Notes under the pieces: generated by a model
Told to the model about the DNA's origin: nothing
The model's database searches: none
What the model saw: the letters and a program-made list of their open reading frames with translations, nothing else
Origin: Obelidium mucronatum
Lineage: Eukaryota; Chytridiomycota; Chytridiomycetes; Chytridiales; Chytriomycetaceae
Direction: 5' to 3'
NCBI GenBank assembly: GCA_025765595.1
Contig: JAIVFH010000061.1
Coordinates: forward strand, 153,561-217,560
DNA: 64,000 nt
Part shown: piece after piece, positions 11,702 through 22,139 of the stretch
Layout: each line of letters opens with the position of its first letter
How positions within the stretch are numbered: position 1 is the first letter of the stretch
Program-made: the position numbers and the translations under genes

Positions 11702-12301
11702 CTACTTGCAGCAAGTTGCCCGTACCTCTGCCACGACTCCTGCCCACACACTAGGACCTGAACGGTCGGGGTACTTCAAATAGCATGTTCCTCCCGCATA
11801 GACACTGACAAGGCAAGGCGGGAGTTCCCAGTTTGGAATTCCTGCCGGCCGGCAGTAGATCTTGCAAGTAGTCGTTTCAGGAACCCCATGGATTTGACCC
11901 ACGTCAAATGACCCAGTGAAATCAGCTTTATAAGATAGTTCACTGTTTGTAATACGCATCTGAACGTCTGCGTGTGCAGGGCCCTTGAAAAAACACTTGC
12001 CGGTATTTGAGTGCCAAGTGAAGATACGATGGCCTGCTTTGAATGTTTTGTAGCCGCAAGATGCATAGTTGGAGGCATAATCTGATCCAGCATCCCATCC
12101 ATACCAATCGAATCCTTCGACGGCAATATACTTGGTTGTCAATTGAACATCGCGGTCAGCCAAGAGGGCTGAAGTAGTATCATTGCCAGTATTGGCGTCC
12201 AATGCAAGAGCTTGCGTTGTGGCAGCGGGGATGGCGATAGCAAGCGAAATACTTGCGAATGCCGTGATAGCAACTGCAAGGCAATTCATAGAGATTCTCA
12301 T
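11702..12301 (-). CDS. Secreted PAN/Apple-like protein, tandem copy C
   Basis: Single exon, 199 residues. The signal peptide and both Cys modules are as in copies A and B (GFDWYGWDAGSDY, IFTWHSNTGKCFFKGP, CLVSVYAGGTCYLKYP). Small differences: YGW instead of WGW, an extra Thr before CKIYC, and a short basic C-terminus ending in CCK. The set of three tandem copies plus the diverged gene at 1.3 kb suggests a small, locally expanding family of secreted binding proteins. The upstream flank carries the shared promoter block. Confidence 0.8.
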   Translation of the reverse strand: MRISMNCLAVAITAFASISLAIAIPAATTQALALDANTGNDTTSALLADRDVQLTTKYIAVEGFDWYGWDAGSDYASNYASCGYKTFKAGHRIFTWHSNTGKCFFKGPAHADVQMRITNSELSYKADFTGSFDVGQIHGVPETTTCKIYCRPAGIPNWELPPCLVSVYAGGTCYLKYPDRSGPSVWAGVVAEVRATCCK

Positions 12302-12626
12302 CTTTAAGTTTTACTTTTTTCAAGTATGTTGTTTTTGATAACCATTGCTGTGAACGACGCGATATTTATATCGAATGGCTGTGGTCAGCCCCACTCGACT
12401 GCGTAGTCCAGTGACGTGTGGCTGATTCTGCATGATGAACATTTTTTGTTTTCAATTTTTGGGGACCAGCCCAAGTATTGCAATTTTTTTAATCAATTTT
12501 TTTTAGTGTTCAAATTTTTTTTGGGCTCAATTTTGTGATTTTTTACTATGAACATTTTTCGCACTGCCTCACATGCTGCAATTGGCTTTAACTTCCCTCT
12601 TTTGTTTCTTTTTCTTACGGCGTAGT

Positions 12627-13027
12627 TTATTCATGTTTGTCGTTGTCTTTGACCTCGGTGATGCATTCCCTTTTCACCTTGTTGTCTCGTGGGCTTGTGA
12701 ATTCAGACAAAGATGATGTAGAATCAAATAGATACGCTTTGGACAAGAATTGAGCCCGTTCCGTTGCCTTCTTCTCGATATTGGCAGTTTCAGTCTTCAG
12801 AACCACAATTTCCTCATCTGACGAATCTGCATTCCCTAGGCTTTCGCTGAGGACATCATCTTTGTCATCATTGGTACCATCTGAATTCCCGACAAACTCT
12901 CCAAAGGCACCGGAAGACAAACCCGCTCTTTTTCATTTTTTTTTACTTGCCTCTTTATTCCTCCGCTTCACCTCCTCCCTTTCTAGGTTCTCAAATCTCC
13001 CGCGATTCCGGTTCCGCAACTCAACCA

Positions 13028-13075
<48 letters not shown>

Positions 13076-13232
13076 ATCTTCAGGCTGTCATAATAGTCGA
13101 AACAGTTTTTGTAGTTTAGCAGAGTCGGTGGACTCGCGCGTATGACACTTGGCAAGCGAGGCTTCTTCTTGCGGTTTTCATGGGGTTGGGATGCACCATC
13201 CCAGTTCTCCTACCACGCTGTGTTGCTCAGCC
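12627..13232 (-). pseudogene. Broken 3' part of an acidic, coiled-coil-type gene
   Basis: On the minus strand an acceptor (GTGGTAG) near 13233 opens a frame rich in Lys/Pro (RKKKPRLPSVIRASPP, CFDYYDSLKI). It runs into a G42 tract and then resumes as a charged helix (LREEV-type, RRNKEASKKK). It meets an in-frame TGA at 12935-12933 and continues as an acidic tail to a stop at 12627. The frames before and after the G tract differ by one base, so the tract length or the gene is faulty. The TGA sits in a 21-nt GT...AG stretch, too short for a normal intron here. No upstream exons are found, so it is truncated as well. Probably a decaying gene; the family was not recognised. Confidence 0.55.
13030..13071. 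repeat. Homopolymer tract, 42 C residues
   Basis: An uninterrupted run of 42 C on the plus strand (G on the minus strand) inside the broken coding region. Such a tract can form G-quadruplex-like structures and is very prone to slippage and to sequencing or assembly length error. Confidence 0.95.
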
Positions 13233-13482
13233 CCAATAAGAGGTGAAATATCGAAAAAACAAAGGAGGAGGGGATATACCTTCTAATTATTTATCAATCT
13301 TTATTATCAGCATATACGTATGAGAAAAAAATCTTAATGTTGAATGCAAGCAAAAAAAAGAAAGAAACGCGAAAATGATAAATGAAAAGAACAAAAAAAA
13401 CTTCCCCAAAAACGAACCCCCACCAAATAAAAAAAACGAAGAATATCCAATCATAGGTCTCACACACACACGTATCTACTCT

Positions 13483-14539
13483 CTATCGACAAACAGATTC
13501 CCTCAAAGTCCACCCCACCCCATCCCCACCACCACCCCCACCCCCAACACCACCCCCACCACCACCCACCCAAAAATCACCCTCCAAATCCTTCTCCGCA
13601 TACGGAATCTGCGACCACGTCAACGCCTTCTGACACCCCGGATCGACTCTCTCCGAACTCTGAATCGCATCATCATGAAACATCCAGAAATGCCCGTTAT
13701 TACACGCACTCATGCATACATCGCAGGGCTGCGTCACGTGATACCCAATCACATTCCCACACCCAAGGCACGCTACATCGCGTATCCTGCAGTGACAGTT
13801 TCTTGTCAAGTAGTCATCGGCAACTAATTGAACTCTCCTAATATAGGGATTGTTTTGTAAATAAAAGCGATCAACATTTATACGTTTAATATGTATGTAA
13901 TAAAGAAAATATAAAAATTGTATACCCTGACGGAACTGTATCTGTGCTATACAACTCGACTCTCGTGTCTGCCAGTAAAATCGCCTTCATCCCGCGTTTG
14001 CAGAGTGGTTGGGTGCAGTATTTGCAGCTTAATTGACAGACTGTTTTTGAACGGAAGGAGGGATGCATTTGTGGGTTTTGAGGGCCGTTGCTGCCGCTGG
14101 TGTTGCTGTTGCTGTTGCTGCGTCCGCTGTTACTACTATTGCCAGATGTAGGTGCATTCGAAAAGAGGCGTTGACTCATGTTTCGGGCTGCTGTTGTTGA
14201 AGTGGTTGCGGATGCGGCTCGTGAGGCTGTTGGGTTTTGAGGACGGGGTGGTGGTGCGACTTGTTGTTGGTGTTGGTGTTGTTGTTGGAGGTTGACGAAT
14301 TCTTGAAAGGCTGACGTAGCGTTAGATGGAGTTGTAGTGTATGGGTTGATTGAAACTGAAGGTTGATGGGTCATTGTTAAAGGTGTTCGAAGGAGTTGGT
14401 GAAGTTGAGCGTCTGATTGTTGTTGTTGTTGTTGATGTTGGTGGGAAGATGAGAAGGATTGTTGGAGAGGGTGTTGGAGTTGTTGGTTACTGCTGTTTAT
14501 GAATTGAGAGAGTGCTTGTTCGTATTGAGAGAGTGTCAT
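13483..14539 (-). CDS. FAM72: FAM72-family protein with a Q/N/S-rich N-terminal extension
   Basis: Exons 14539-13926 and 13837-13483 (phase 2 junction) give about 322 residues. The FAM72 core is unmistakable: CKYCTQPLCKRGMKAILLAD, then ELYSTD, then CHCRIRDVACLGCGNVIGYH, then CNNGHFWMFH. The Cys pairs suggest a zinc-binding, Yippee-like fold. Vertebrate FAM72A binds the uracil glycosylase UNG2; whether this holds here is unknown. The first 180 residues are low-complexity Gln/Asn/Ser, and a Gly/Val-rich low-complexity segment (GGGGGGVGGGGGGG) lies near the C-terminus. An upstream Q-rich exon (14863-15153) may be spliced on through the palindrome-filled intron at 14550-14862, in which case the protein starts there. 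Confidence 0.85.
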
Positions 14540-14674
14540 TGCTCGTGTTGATGATGGTCTATTATTTGGTTTGGTATGTGTTGGTATGGTTGGTATATAT
14601 GGTATTGTAAGAAGGAAGGTGAATGGAATACAGAAGTATGAAAAGAAAAGACAAAAAAGAACAAACAAAGAACA

Positions 14675-14850
14675 CACCGCCTTCGGCGGTAGGGACCGCC
14701 TTCGGCGGTATGAAAAGAAGAGAAAAAAAGATACACCGCCTTCGGCGGTACAGACCGCCTACGGCGGTAGAGAACACCGCCTTCGGCGCCTTCGGCGGAA
14801 TGAAAAGAAGAGAAAAAAAGAATACACCGCCTTCGGCGGTACGGACGGCG
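14675..14850. repeat. Cluster of CCGCC-(3 nt)-GGCGG palindromes
   Basis: About six copies of ACCGCCTTCGGCGGT-type hairpins (also one TAC-loop form and one compressed tandem) separated by A-rich spacers such as GAAAAGAAGAGAAAAAAAG. They lie upstream of the FAM72 start, probably in its 5' intron. Read on the minus (gene) strand the loops become GAA and GTA, as in the plus-strand clusters at 16.3 and 17.0 kb. Confidence 0.9.
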
Positions 14851-14862
14851 GTATAGATAAAC

Positions 14863-15153
14863 TCACAAACGACCATTGACATGAATACCAGCAGCAGCAT
14901 CTCTCAAAAAAAGAGAAGCACGAGAAATCAAAGCGCGTCTAGCAGTAAACTCAGTGAAAGAACCATGAGTATTATTATTATTATTATTAATTGAAGTTCT
15001 ACGACTTGTAGCACTGGAATCAAATAGAGGAGAAAACTCTTGTTGTTGTTGTTGTTGTTGTTGTTGATTCCGAAGTGGTTGAGAAGAATCTTCAAGTTGT
15101 TGTTGCTGTTGTTGGGGTGACCGTTGAGAAGAGTTGGCGTTGAAGGGACTCAT
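14863..15153 (-). CDS. Q/N-rich first exon or small low-complexity protein upstream of FAM72
   Basis: An ATG at 15153 opens a frame with two polyglutamine runs and a polyasparagine run, ending in a basic/hydrophobic segment (RRALISRASLFLRDAAA). A GTATTC donor lies just after RDAAA (about 14886). Joining that donor to an acceptor just before the FAM72 ATG (CACGAG) keeps the frame, so this is plausibly exon 1 of the FAM72 gene rather than a separate gene. Confidence 0.45.
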   Translation of the reverse strand: MSPFNANSSQRSPQQQQQQLEDSSQPLRNQQQQQQQQQEFSPLFDSSATSRRTSINNNNNNTHGSFTEFTARRALISRASLFLRDAAAGIHVNGRL

Positions 15154-15521
15154 ATTCTGTGGGTATCATTGTTATGGGACGAAAGGAAAAAAAAAACAAG
15201 TGAATAGAGTAAGTTGTCTGACAATAACCAGTCGAAGCGTACTTACCAGTACTGTTGCTGCTGTTTGCTGTTGTTGTTGTGGTGGTGGTGGTGGTGGTGA
15301 TCCCGTACGACGGACGCGTTCACGTTGCAAAGAAAGGAAGAGATGATTCTAGGCAAGAAAAACAAGAAAAAAAAGAGACCACGTAGAGAGGCTTCTTTTC
15401 ACTCTTCTCTTGTTGCAGCACAAAGGGACATGATCATTTTTCTGGAAATCCTTTTTGATGGATTTCCTTCCTTTGATGCGAGCGAATCCCTTGTTTATTT
15501 ATTTATTACTTTTATTATATT

Positions 15522-15923
15522 TTACTTTCTCGCGCGCTTCACGTCTTCCTGCAGTTCCCACACTTGCGTCTTGAGGGTCAGATGGTCGACCTGCATGGCA
15601 TCCGTGATCTTCAGCAGGCCCGCGCGCACGTCGTCCAGCGCCGCCTGAGTCGCCTTCTCCCTTGCGAGCGCTGCGACGGCGGCCTCGAGGGCGCTGACAG
15701 TGGCGGCCTGCGCCTCGAGCCGCGCGACGGCATTCGCCAGCGCGTCGACGCCCGCGAGAACACCCGATGACGCCATGCGGTACTCAGAGACGAGGCTCGC
15801 GTACGCCGCAAACCCAACGAGCGACGCGCCAGCGACGAATCCGAGGAGCGCTGAGCGCGGGGATGATGTCGATGTTGTTCTTGATGTCGTTGATGAGGCG
15901 AACCGGCGGATGTGCGTTGCCAT
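15522..15923 (-). CDS. Small membrane-anchored coiled-coil protein, possibly mitochondrial
   Basis: Single exon, 133 residues from the second of two adjacent Met codons. A basic, Ser/Thr-rich N-terminus without acidic residues (MATHIRRFASSTTSRTTSTS) looks like a mitochondrial presequence. One transmembrane helix (SALLGFVAGASLVGFAAYASL) follows, then a long Ala/Leu heptad helix ending in a charged tail. The layout resembles small inner-membrane coiled-coil proteins, but no family signature is visible. Strongly GC-rich compared with its surroundings. A 5' region of about 100 bp separates it from the divergent RGS gene. Confidence 0.6.
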   Translation of the reverse strand: MATHIRRFASSTTSRTTSTSSPRSALLGFVAGASLVGFAAYASLVSEYRMASSGVLAGVDALANAVARLEAQAATVSALEAAVAALAREKATQAALDDVRAGLLKITDAMQVDHLTLKTQVWELQEDVKRARK

Positions 15924-16023
15924 CATTGGGGTGATTGATCAAAACGAAAAATAAAATATATTTAAATACAGAGATTTTCGTTCTTTGTCCTCCCTCGGAT
16001 TGAGATCATACTGTGTGTGCAAC

Positions 16024-16291
16024 ATGCCCAATCCACCAATCCCGCCTATTCCTGCTGAGCCGCAGTCAGACTCACAGCTCCACCAGCAACAGCAATCTAC
16101 TTCCGTCTCGCGGAAAAGCAGCATGTGGGTCACCCCGGAAGAACGCGCTCATCAGAGACTCTCCAAAAGAGCTGATATGCTCCTCAAAGTTTCCGAACGC
16201 GTCGTTTCTTTTATGAGATTGTCTGTTCTTGTCGGTTCTACTCTTTTGGTTGTTACGGTGGAAAAGTCTAGTACAGTTCAGGGTATTGATT

Positions 16292-16328
<37 letters not shown>

Positions 16329-19300
16329 CATGCCGCCGTAGGCGGCGAAACATTCCGCCGAAGGCGGATTCCTACCGCCGAAGGCGGTCCATACCGCCGT
16401 AGGCGGTCATCTACCGCCGAAGGCGGTGTATTTCTTTTTTTCTTTCATTCCGCCGAAGGCGGATTCCTACCGCCGAAGGCGGTCCATACCGCCGTAGGCG
16501 GTGTATTTCTTTTTTTTTCTTTTTCATTCCGCCAAAGGCGGATGTCTACCGCCGTAGGCGGTCATCTACCGCCGAAGGCGGTGTATTTCTTTTTCACATC
16601 AATTCTTTTCATACCGCCGTAGGCGGTGTATTCCTTCTTCTCTTCATATTCATATTCCTTCTTCATACCTAACACTTTGTTTTACATTCATACAGATCTG
16701 GTTGATGTCATTACAGCAGAATACATGTTTACGAAAATAGCTGAAGACATACGAAACAGCAATACTCAACAACAACAACAACAACAACAACAGTCATCTC
16801 AACAACAACTACATCAACAGTCCGTTCAACAATCCATTCAACAACAACAACAACAAGAAGATAAAGAACGCTTCTTGAGAGAGGTTGAACGTGCTCAACC
16901 TATTGTTATTACTCAAGTTTATAATCCTGGAATGCTTGCTCTTAATTTTGATGATGTTTTGAGTAATGTTCTCGAGTTTAATGATTTGATTACTATTGCT
17001 TACATGGATGAAAAGACTTTGGGTAGGTTTTGCCGCCGAAGGCGGCGAATCTTTTTTTTTTCTCCATGCCGCCGAAGGCGGCGAATTTTTTTTTCTTCTT
17101 CATGCCGCCGAAGGCGGCGAATCTTTTTTTCTTCATGCCGCCGAAGGCGGTGAATCTTTTTTTTTCTCCATGCCGCCGAAGGCGGCGAATCTTTTTTTTA
17201 TCTCCATGCCGCCGAAGGCGGCGTATCTTTTTTTTTCTTCTTCATGCCGCCGAAGGCGGTGAATCTTTTTTTTTTCATGCCGCCGAAGGCGGCGAATCTT
17301 TTTTTTCTCCATGCCGCCTCTTCTTTCGAATCTTTCCATTTTTTCCCTTAATACTTGTTGTTAATCTTTACGACGCCTTTCCTTCTTTTTCGTATTCACA
17401 TTGCGATACGATACATCATCACATTGCGATACACTACATCATCTAGGAATCCTTCCAAACTCTCGAGAAAACAGCATCTATGAAAAAAGCAACACAAACA
17501 ACACACCAAGCACTCCGCCACCACCCGTCCCTATCCGCCAAAGCACAATCAACACGTCCCCAACATTCAACGACTCCCTCCAATCACTCGTCTCAAACTC
17601 ACTCTCCCTCACCCACCTCCTCCAATTCGCCCTCAGCGAATACAGCGTCGAACACCTCCTCCTCCATTTAGACATTGAATCTCTCCAAACATGTACTGAA
17701 GACGCGGCCGTGATTGACTACTGCAGATACATTTACCTAATGTACTTTGGCGCCACAGCACCCATCCCAATCATTATTTCGGGAGATTTGAGAAAAGAGA
17801 TTGCGGGGAAAATCGGAAACATGGATGACTTGGATGTTACGATTTATGACTCTATTCAGGAACAAGTTTTGGCGACTGTTCAAACTTTTTTGCATCCGAG
17901 ATTTTTAAAGAGTCCTGGGTACCAAGCGTTGGATCAAGAACGTCGAAACGGTATACTTTCGTTGTATTTTTTTTTTTTTTTTTTTATTTATTATTTTTTT
18001 TATTTATTTGGTTGATTTCGACTTAAAACAACAACAACATCAAAAAAAAACAGACCCAAAAAAGTTTAGAGAAGCCCAAATCTCAAGCTTTTCCAAAACC
18101 TACCCCAACGACCTCAAAACCTTGAAAAAAGTAACCGAAATCCTCCAGAACCCACACAACGCGGCGAACCTGCTCGCCTCATTGAACAACAACGTTCCCG
18201 TCCCCACTGAATCGATCCGCGAGTTTTTACTCACAAAGACGGGGGCCCGGTATATCCCGGGACTCACTGCCACTGCCACCAGCGGATACTTTGATAACAC
18301 TGTGCGGAAGAGGTGGGCTGTGAAACAGAGACGGATCCTCAAGGAGAAAAAGTTGAACAAGTTTTTCGGGCAGAGAGTTGGAGAGGATGAAATGAAGGGG
18401 CAGAGGATCGCGTTGGGTGCTGTGGCTCTTCGTGATGGTGTGATTGAGGTTCCTTCTTCTCCGTCTGGAGCGTCTGGAAGTGGCGGTGCGGCTGCAGGAG
18501 GTACTCTGGGTCGTGAATCAAAGATTGGGAAAAGCGGTGTTACTGAAATCAAGATTGAAGATATTTTGAAGGCGATTGAGGATTTGGAGGAAGATGTGGA
18601 AGGTGGTGCTGCAGGAGATGCTGCCACAAGACGAAAAAAGATTGAGAAGCTGTAAGTGCAAATCTACTAACCTATTATTTGCTTTCCCCCCTTTTCTAAC
18701 ACATATACACATACACACGTACATATACATGCACATATTCTCTCTCAGACGAAACATTTTCGGTGATCAGATCCCAACCTTGGCACCCACCACACCAAAC
18801 TACAAAAACTCATCCTCAAAGTCCTCCACCGAAAGCGTCAACATCAACAACAACAACAACAACCAAGAAGAGGCCCCCATTGTCGTGGACACAATCAACG
18901 AACTCACTGCAGACGAACGCCGCCTCCTCAACCGCCGCAACAAGAAACTCACTGAAATGCTCGGCCAAGCCGTCGACGCGAAACTCGTGGGCGTCAATGA
19001 AGTCAAAGGCGTATCCAACAACAGCGGGCCCGGCCGGAAAGTATCTACCGCCTGCCAGAATGGTCCAATGCTGGGCATGGTCGAGGCACCCACCCCAGAA
19101 GCATCAATGTGTCAAGCGGAACCAAAACACTCCCCGATCCGGTCTTCGCCATTGGATCCCAGCAATTACACCCCCACAGCAGAGTTGTTGACTGCAATGG
19201 AGCCGGACTTGGATGAAGTTTTGAGCACTTCGTCCATTGGCGCTGGTGGTGCTGGGGTTGATGACAGCTGTTCCTCGTCAAACGAGCTTTTGGCGGATGA

Positions 19301-20231
19301 AGCCCTTGTATCCAAAGAAGCACGCAAAAAACGTCTTGACAAGCTGTCAAAAGTGTTTGGTCAACGTATGCAAAGCCACAATGTGATTGCGGAAGCCAAT
19401 AAAATGATCAAGATCCAGTCGTTTGCCCAGAAAGTGGAAGTACGGAAAAAGAGCAGCAAGATTGAGGCCCGCATGGGACATAACTTGACGGCTGCTGAAA
19501 AGGCTTCTGTTGCAATGAAGGTCAAGAAGAATGTTGTTCAAGAAACGGATATTTTGAAGGAGTTGCAGGATGAAGAGGATCAAGTTGGACAGACTCCTGC
19601 GGCGGATGAGGCTGGGGAGCGGTTGTTCCAGTTTGTCACGAGTTTGGGGAGCACGATTCAAAACACGATTGAGGTGGATGACTTTTTGGACCTTGTTAGT
19701 GTGATTGCTGGAGAAATCACAGGAAAGGGACAGGTTGAAGTAGATGAAGATATGGACCCTGATTACATCAGGGCCGCCAAATCGAAACGGATTACAAAGC
19801 TGAAAAAGTTCTTCAAAATGTCTGGGGTGACAATCTACGATTACATTGATACACAGATTATTCGGGTTCTGGAATTGCAGATTCGGATTCTTGTGTCGGA
19901 TCAAACGGAGCTGGATGTTCTCAAGGAAGAGATTGTTACTTTGCGTGGGATTTTGAATGGACGAAGTCCAGATTTTCAAGGACAGATTAGTGGGTTGCGG
20001 CAGCCGTCTTTTTCGGCTGCATCTGCAAGGAATTCTGTCAACAGCAGTGCTGCAGCATACGGGAGTGCCCGAACGAGTGATTCAAACTACCGAACCAGTA
20101 CTTCTGTACCTCAGGAACGGTCTCGCCATGGATCATCATCGCAACTGAGTAGTCTTCAAGAGACTTCAGAAAAAGCTGCATCCCCTCTCATGGCTAAATT
20201 TGCGTCACTGACTGGTGGCGGGTCTAAATAG
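16024..20231 (+). CDS. RGS-domain protein with repeated KLxKxFG motifs
   Basis: Five exons: 16024-16282, 16696-17022, 17447-17950, 18054-18651, 18749-20231; about 1056 residues, phases 1,1,1,2. An N-terminal region with a hydrophobic segment (MRLSVLVGSTLLVVTV) and a polyglutamine region precedes an RGS domain (about residues 225-365: LQSLVSNSLSLTHLLQFAL, YCRYIYLMYFGATAPIPI, FLHPRFLKSPGYQAL). RGS domains speed GTP hydrolysis by G-alpha subunits. The C-terminal two thirds is low-complexity but holds a recurring basic motif: KKLNKFFGQR, KIEKLRRNIFGDQ, NKKLTEMLGQA, RLDKLSKVFGQR, RITKLKKFFKMSG. Introns 1 and 2 (413 and 424 nt) are far longer than usual and filled with palindromic repeats. Function is inferred from the RGS domain only. 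Confidence 0.75.
16331..16627 (+). repeat. Array of about 12 palindromic hairpin repeats in RGS intron 1
   Basis: Units of the form N-CCGCC-GWA-GGCGG-N' where the outer pair is A/T, T/A or G/C (ACCGCCGAAGGCGGT, TCCGCCGAAGGCGGA, GCCGCCGTAGGCGGC). Spacing is about 19 nt in blocks, separated by TTTCTTTTT tracts. One unit has AAA in the loop. They lie wholly inside the intron. Confidence 0.95.
17030..17316 (+). repeat. Array of 8-9 palindromic hairpin repeats in RGS intron 2
   Basis: Repeating unit of about 28-33 nt: GCCGCCGAAGGCGGC (or ...GGT) followed by GAATC, a run of 6-10 T and CTCCAT or CTTCAT. The last unit is a half-site (GCCGCC only). The array begins four bases after the donor GTAGGT. 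Confidence 0.95.
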
Positions 20232-20358
20232 ACGCTTTTCCTTCGTATACATTCCTTATCCATTTCTTCTTTTACCAATAGTCAACAAGTTTCACAATTC
20301 AATAACCTATGCATTAAAAATTTCGCTCGCTATAACGTCTTTGATTTTATTGTTTTGC

Positions 20359-21394
20359 TCACTTGTGGAACATTGCAGAGAATCTGTTTGGCTCAGCGGC
20401 CAGAGCAACAATTTCAGCTTCTTCAACAATGGGGAAAACAGTCAAGCAGCAACGGCATCTCTTTGCAGCAAGTGGGCATTCTTCAGCGCATTCGTCACAG
20501 GCCTTGGTGGTTGGAGCAGCATCCACCTTCTTTTTCAAGAACATGTTGGAGTAGAACTGAACGAAAAAGAACATGACCAAGCTGATCAAAATAAAGTTGA
20601 TGACGGCTTGGATAAAGTTTCCGTAGTTCCATCTGAAAAAAGAAAACTGTCAAGAGAGTAAACACAACACTGAGGATCAAGGACATACGTAGCCTAGAAA
20701 AATAAATGGAATATATGAGAAAAATACACTTGATTTAAAATAAACATATATACATACCGCTCCATCACCAGTAGCAGCCTGTTACGAGACAAACGAGAAC
20801 GGAGAAGAAAAATTTGTTGGCTTGCAGTCAGTATGACAACATACACACACAGCCCAGATAAAACAAGGAAAGGAACTCAACTGCAATCGTAGCATAGTTG
20901 TGAGCAGAACCAGTTCCACAGGTTGTAGAGTTTGAAGCACAGTGCATGACAAGGAACAAGTTACCCAAGTTCTTTTGACCAATGAGTCCAATGATTGGAG
21001 TGATCAAGTCATTGACAAAGGAGTTCACAATGGCAGTGAAGGCAGCTCCCATCACGACACCGACAGCGAGATCCTTTTTGTTTTTTTATACCAAATGATC
21101 AGTTTTTGTCTCTCTGAAGCGCAACAAGAAGAGACTTACGACAACTGAACCGCGACTGATGAATGCGGCAAACGCCTCACCAACACCCATTGTGGCTGTT
21201 CCAGCCCGCTTGAGCCCCTGGCCAACGTTCGCAACAGCAGAGTGAGTCATGCGCTTGATCTTGTTCGCTGCGGCTTTTTGGCTCTTGGCTGAGCGGATGC
21301 TGGCTGGAGCCTGGGCAGTTGTCTCGTGGGCCAATGGATCAGTTTCGGCTGGTGGCGGAAAGCTTGGCGGGAGGCGGTTGTTCAAGGCGTCCAT
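20359..21394 (-). CDS. mscL: MscL-type large-conductance mechanosensitive channel with zinc-ribbon tail (copy 1)
   Basis: Exons 21394-21140, 21073-20882, 20778-20758, 20693-20689 and 20632-20359; 248 residues. MscL signature: FAAFISRGSVVDLAVGVV (first membrane helix with the pore glycines), AFTAIVNSFVNDLITPIIGL, a periplasmic-equivalent loop with a Cys pair, and the second helix NFIQAVINFILISLVMFFFVQF. MscL opens under membrane tension as an osmotic safety valve. The tail carries CDECAEECPLAAKRCRCC, a CxxC-x10-CxxC zinc-ribbon-like motif absent from bacterial MscL. Two microexons (21 nt and 5 nt) are needed to keep the frame and to match the paralogue (DGA-AT-WNYGNF). The cellular membrane is unknown. 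Confidence 0.88.
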
Positions 21395-22139
21395 TCCGTT
21401 TTCGTTTGTTCTTTTTGGTGAGAAAAAAGTGAAAGAGTGGGGCTTGTGTGGGGGTGCTTCAGTTGACAATTTGCATCGAAAAAGGATAGGACAAGAAAAG
21501 GCGCGGAGTCATCCCTATTGGACCAAGCCTTCTATTCTACGGCCATTAACATCGAAAGAAATTGTCCCGTCAAGAAGGGAGAGCCAAATTGTGTTTAAAT
21601 TGTTATCCTTTTTAGCCACAAAAATTGTGTCTTCATCTCAAAATAAAAACGGGACCTTTTGTGTCTGATTGTCCACCCCAATATCCGTATCTAATATACA
21701 TTGCAAAAAAGCATCTATATGCATAGGTGTAATAACAAGTCAACTTTGCCGTTCACACTATTTTGCCTGACTGACTCTACGATCTCGACGATCTAACCAA
21801 CGTGCGCCCCGGTTTTATAGAAACGCCACGACCACCAACCCCGAGGAAGCGATGCAACGATTTCGCTCTCACCAATACCAGCATTCTAGAGAAGAAAAAT
21901 GCAACTTTAATTTGATATTTGGAATACCGACGCGACAAGTGCTGAGGTTTTCATTTAATTGGTGGCAGAGTATGCGGAGACGCGTTGGACATGCAGCAAA
22001 AAGTAGGCAAATGTGTGTAAATGTTGCTGGGATGCACAATGACTACTTTTACATTCTGAGCCTGTTCAATTGCGAAATAAGATATCACTTTATTTCTTGT
22101 TGATTAGCATCAGACAGGCATAATGAACTTGATTTCGGG
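21395..22139. other. Intergenic, nothing recognised
   Basis: About 740 bp between two minus-strand genes. The left part (21395-21660) is the MscL-1 upstream region. Short ORFs here show no protein-like composition, and no repeats or RNA genes were recognised. Confidence 0.4.

Larger units (their letters stand above)
8750..12652. repeat. Triplicated segment, three tandem copies of a secreted-protein gene with flanks
   Basis: Three units in the same orientation at about 8750-9855, 9860-11555 and 11575-12652. Each holds the near-palindrome ATTGAATACATTCAATTTA, the coding region on the minus strand, a shared upstream block (CCCACTCGACTGCGTAGTCC and a run containing GAACATTTTTTGT), and a distal block (ATGAACATTTTTCGCACTGC ... 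TCATGTTTGTCGTT). The middle unit has about 600 bp of extra sequence (10820-11430). The distal block of the last unit runs into the 3' end of the broken gene at 12627, so the duplications carried a fragment of that gene's 3' end with them. Confidence 0.85.

Noticed and set aside
13375..13827. Plus-strand Pro/Thr-rich protein
   Set aside because: It is the antisense shadow of the last FAM72 exon and its Gly-rich codons; the minus strand gives the conserved FAM72 motif.
16331..17316. CRISPR-like array
   Set aside because: Regular short repeats with spacers, but the repeats are 15-bp palindromes, spacers are T-rich and near-identical, and the host is a eukaryote with the arrays inside introns.
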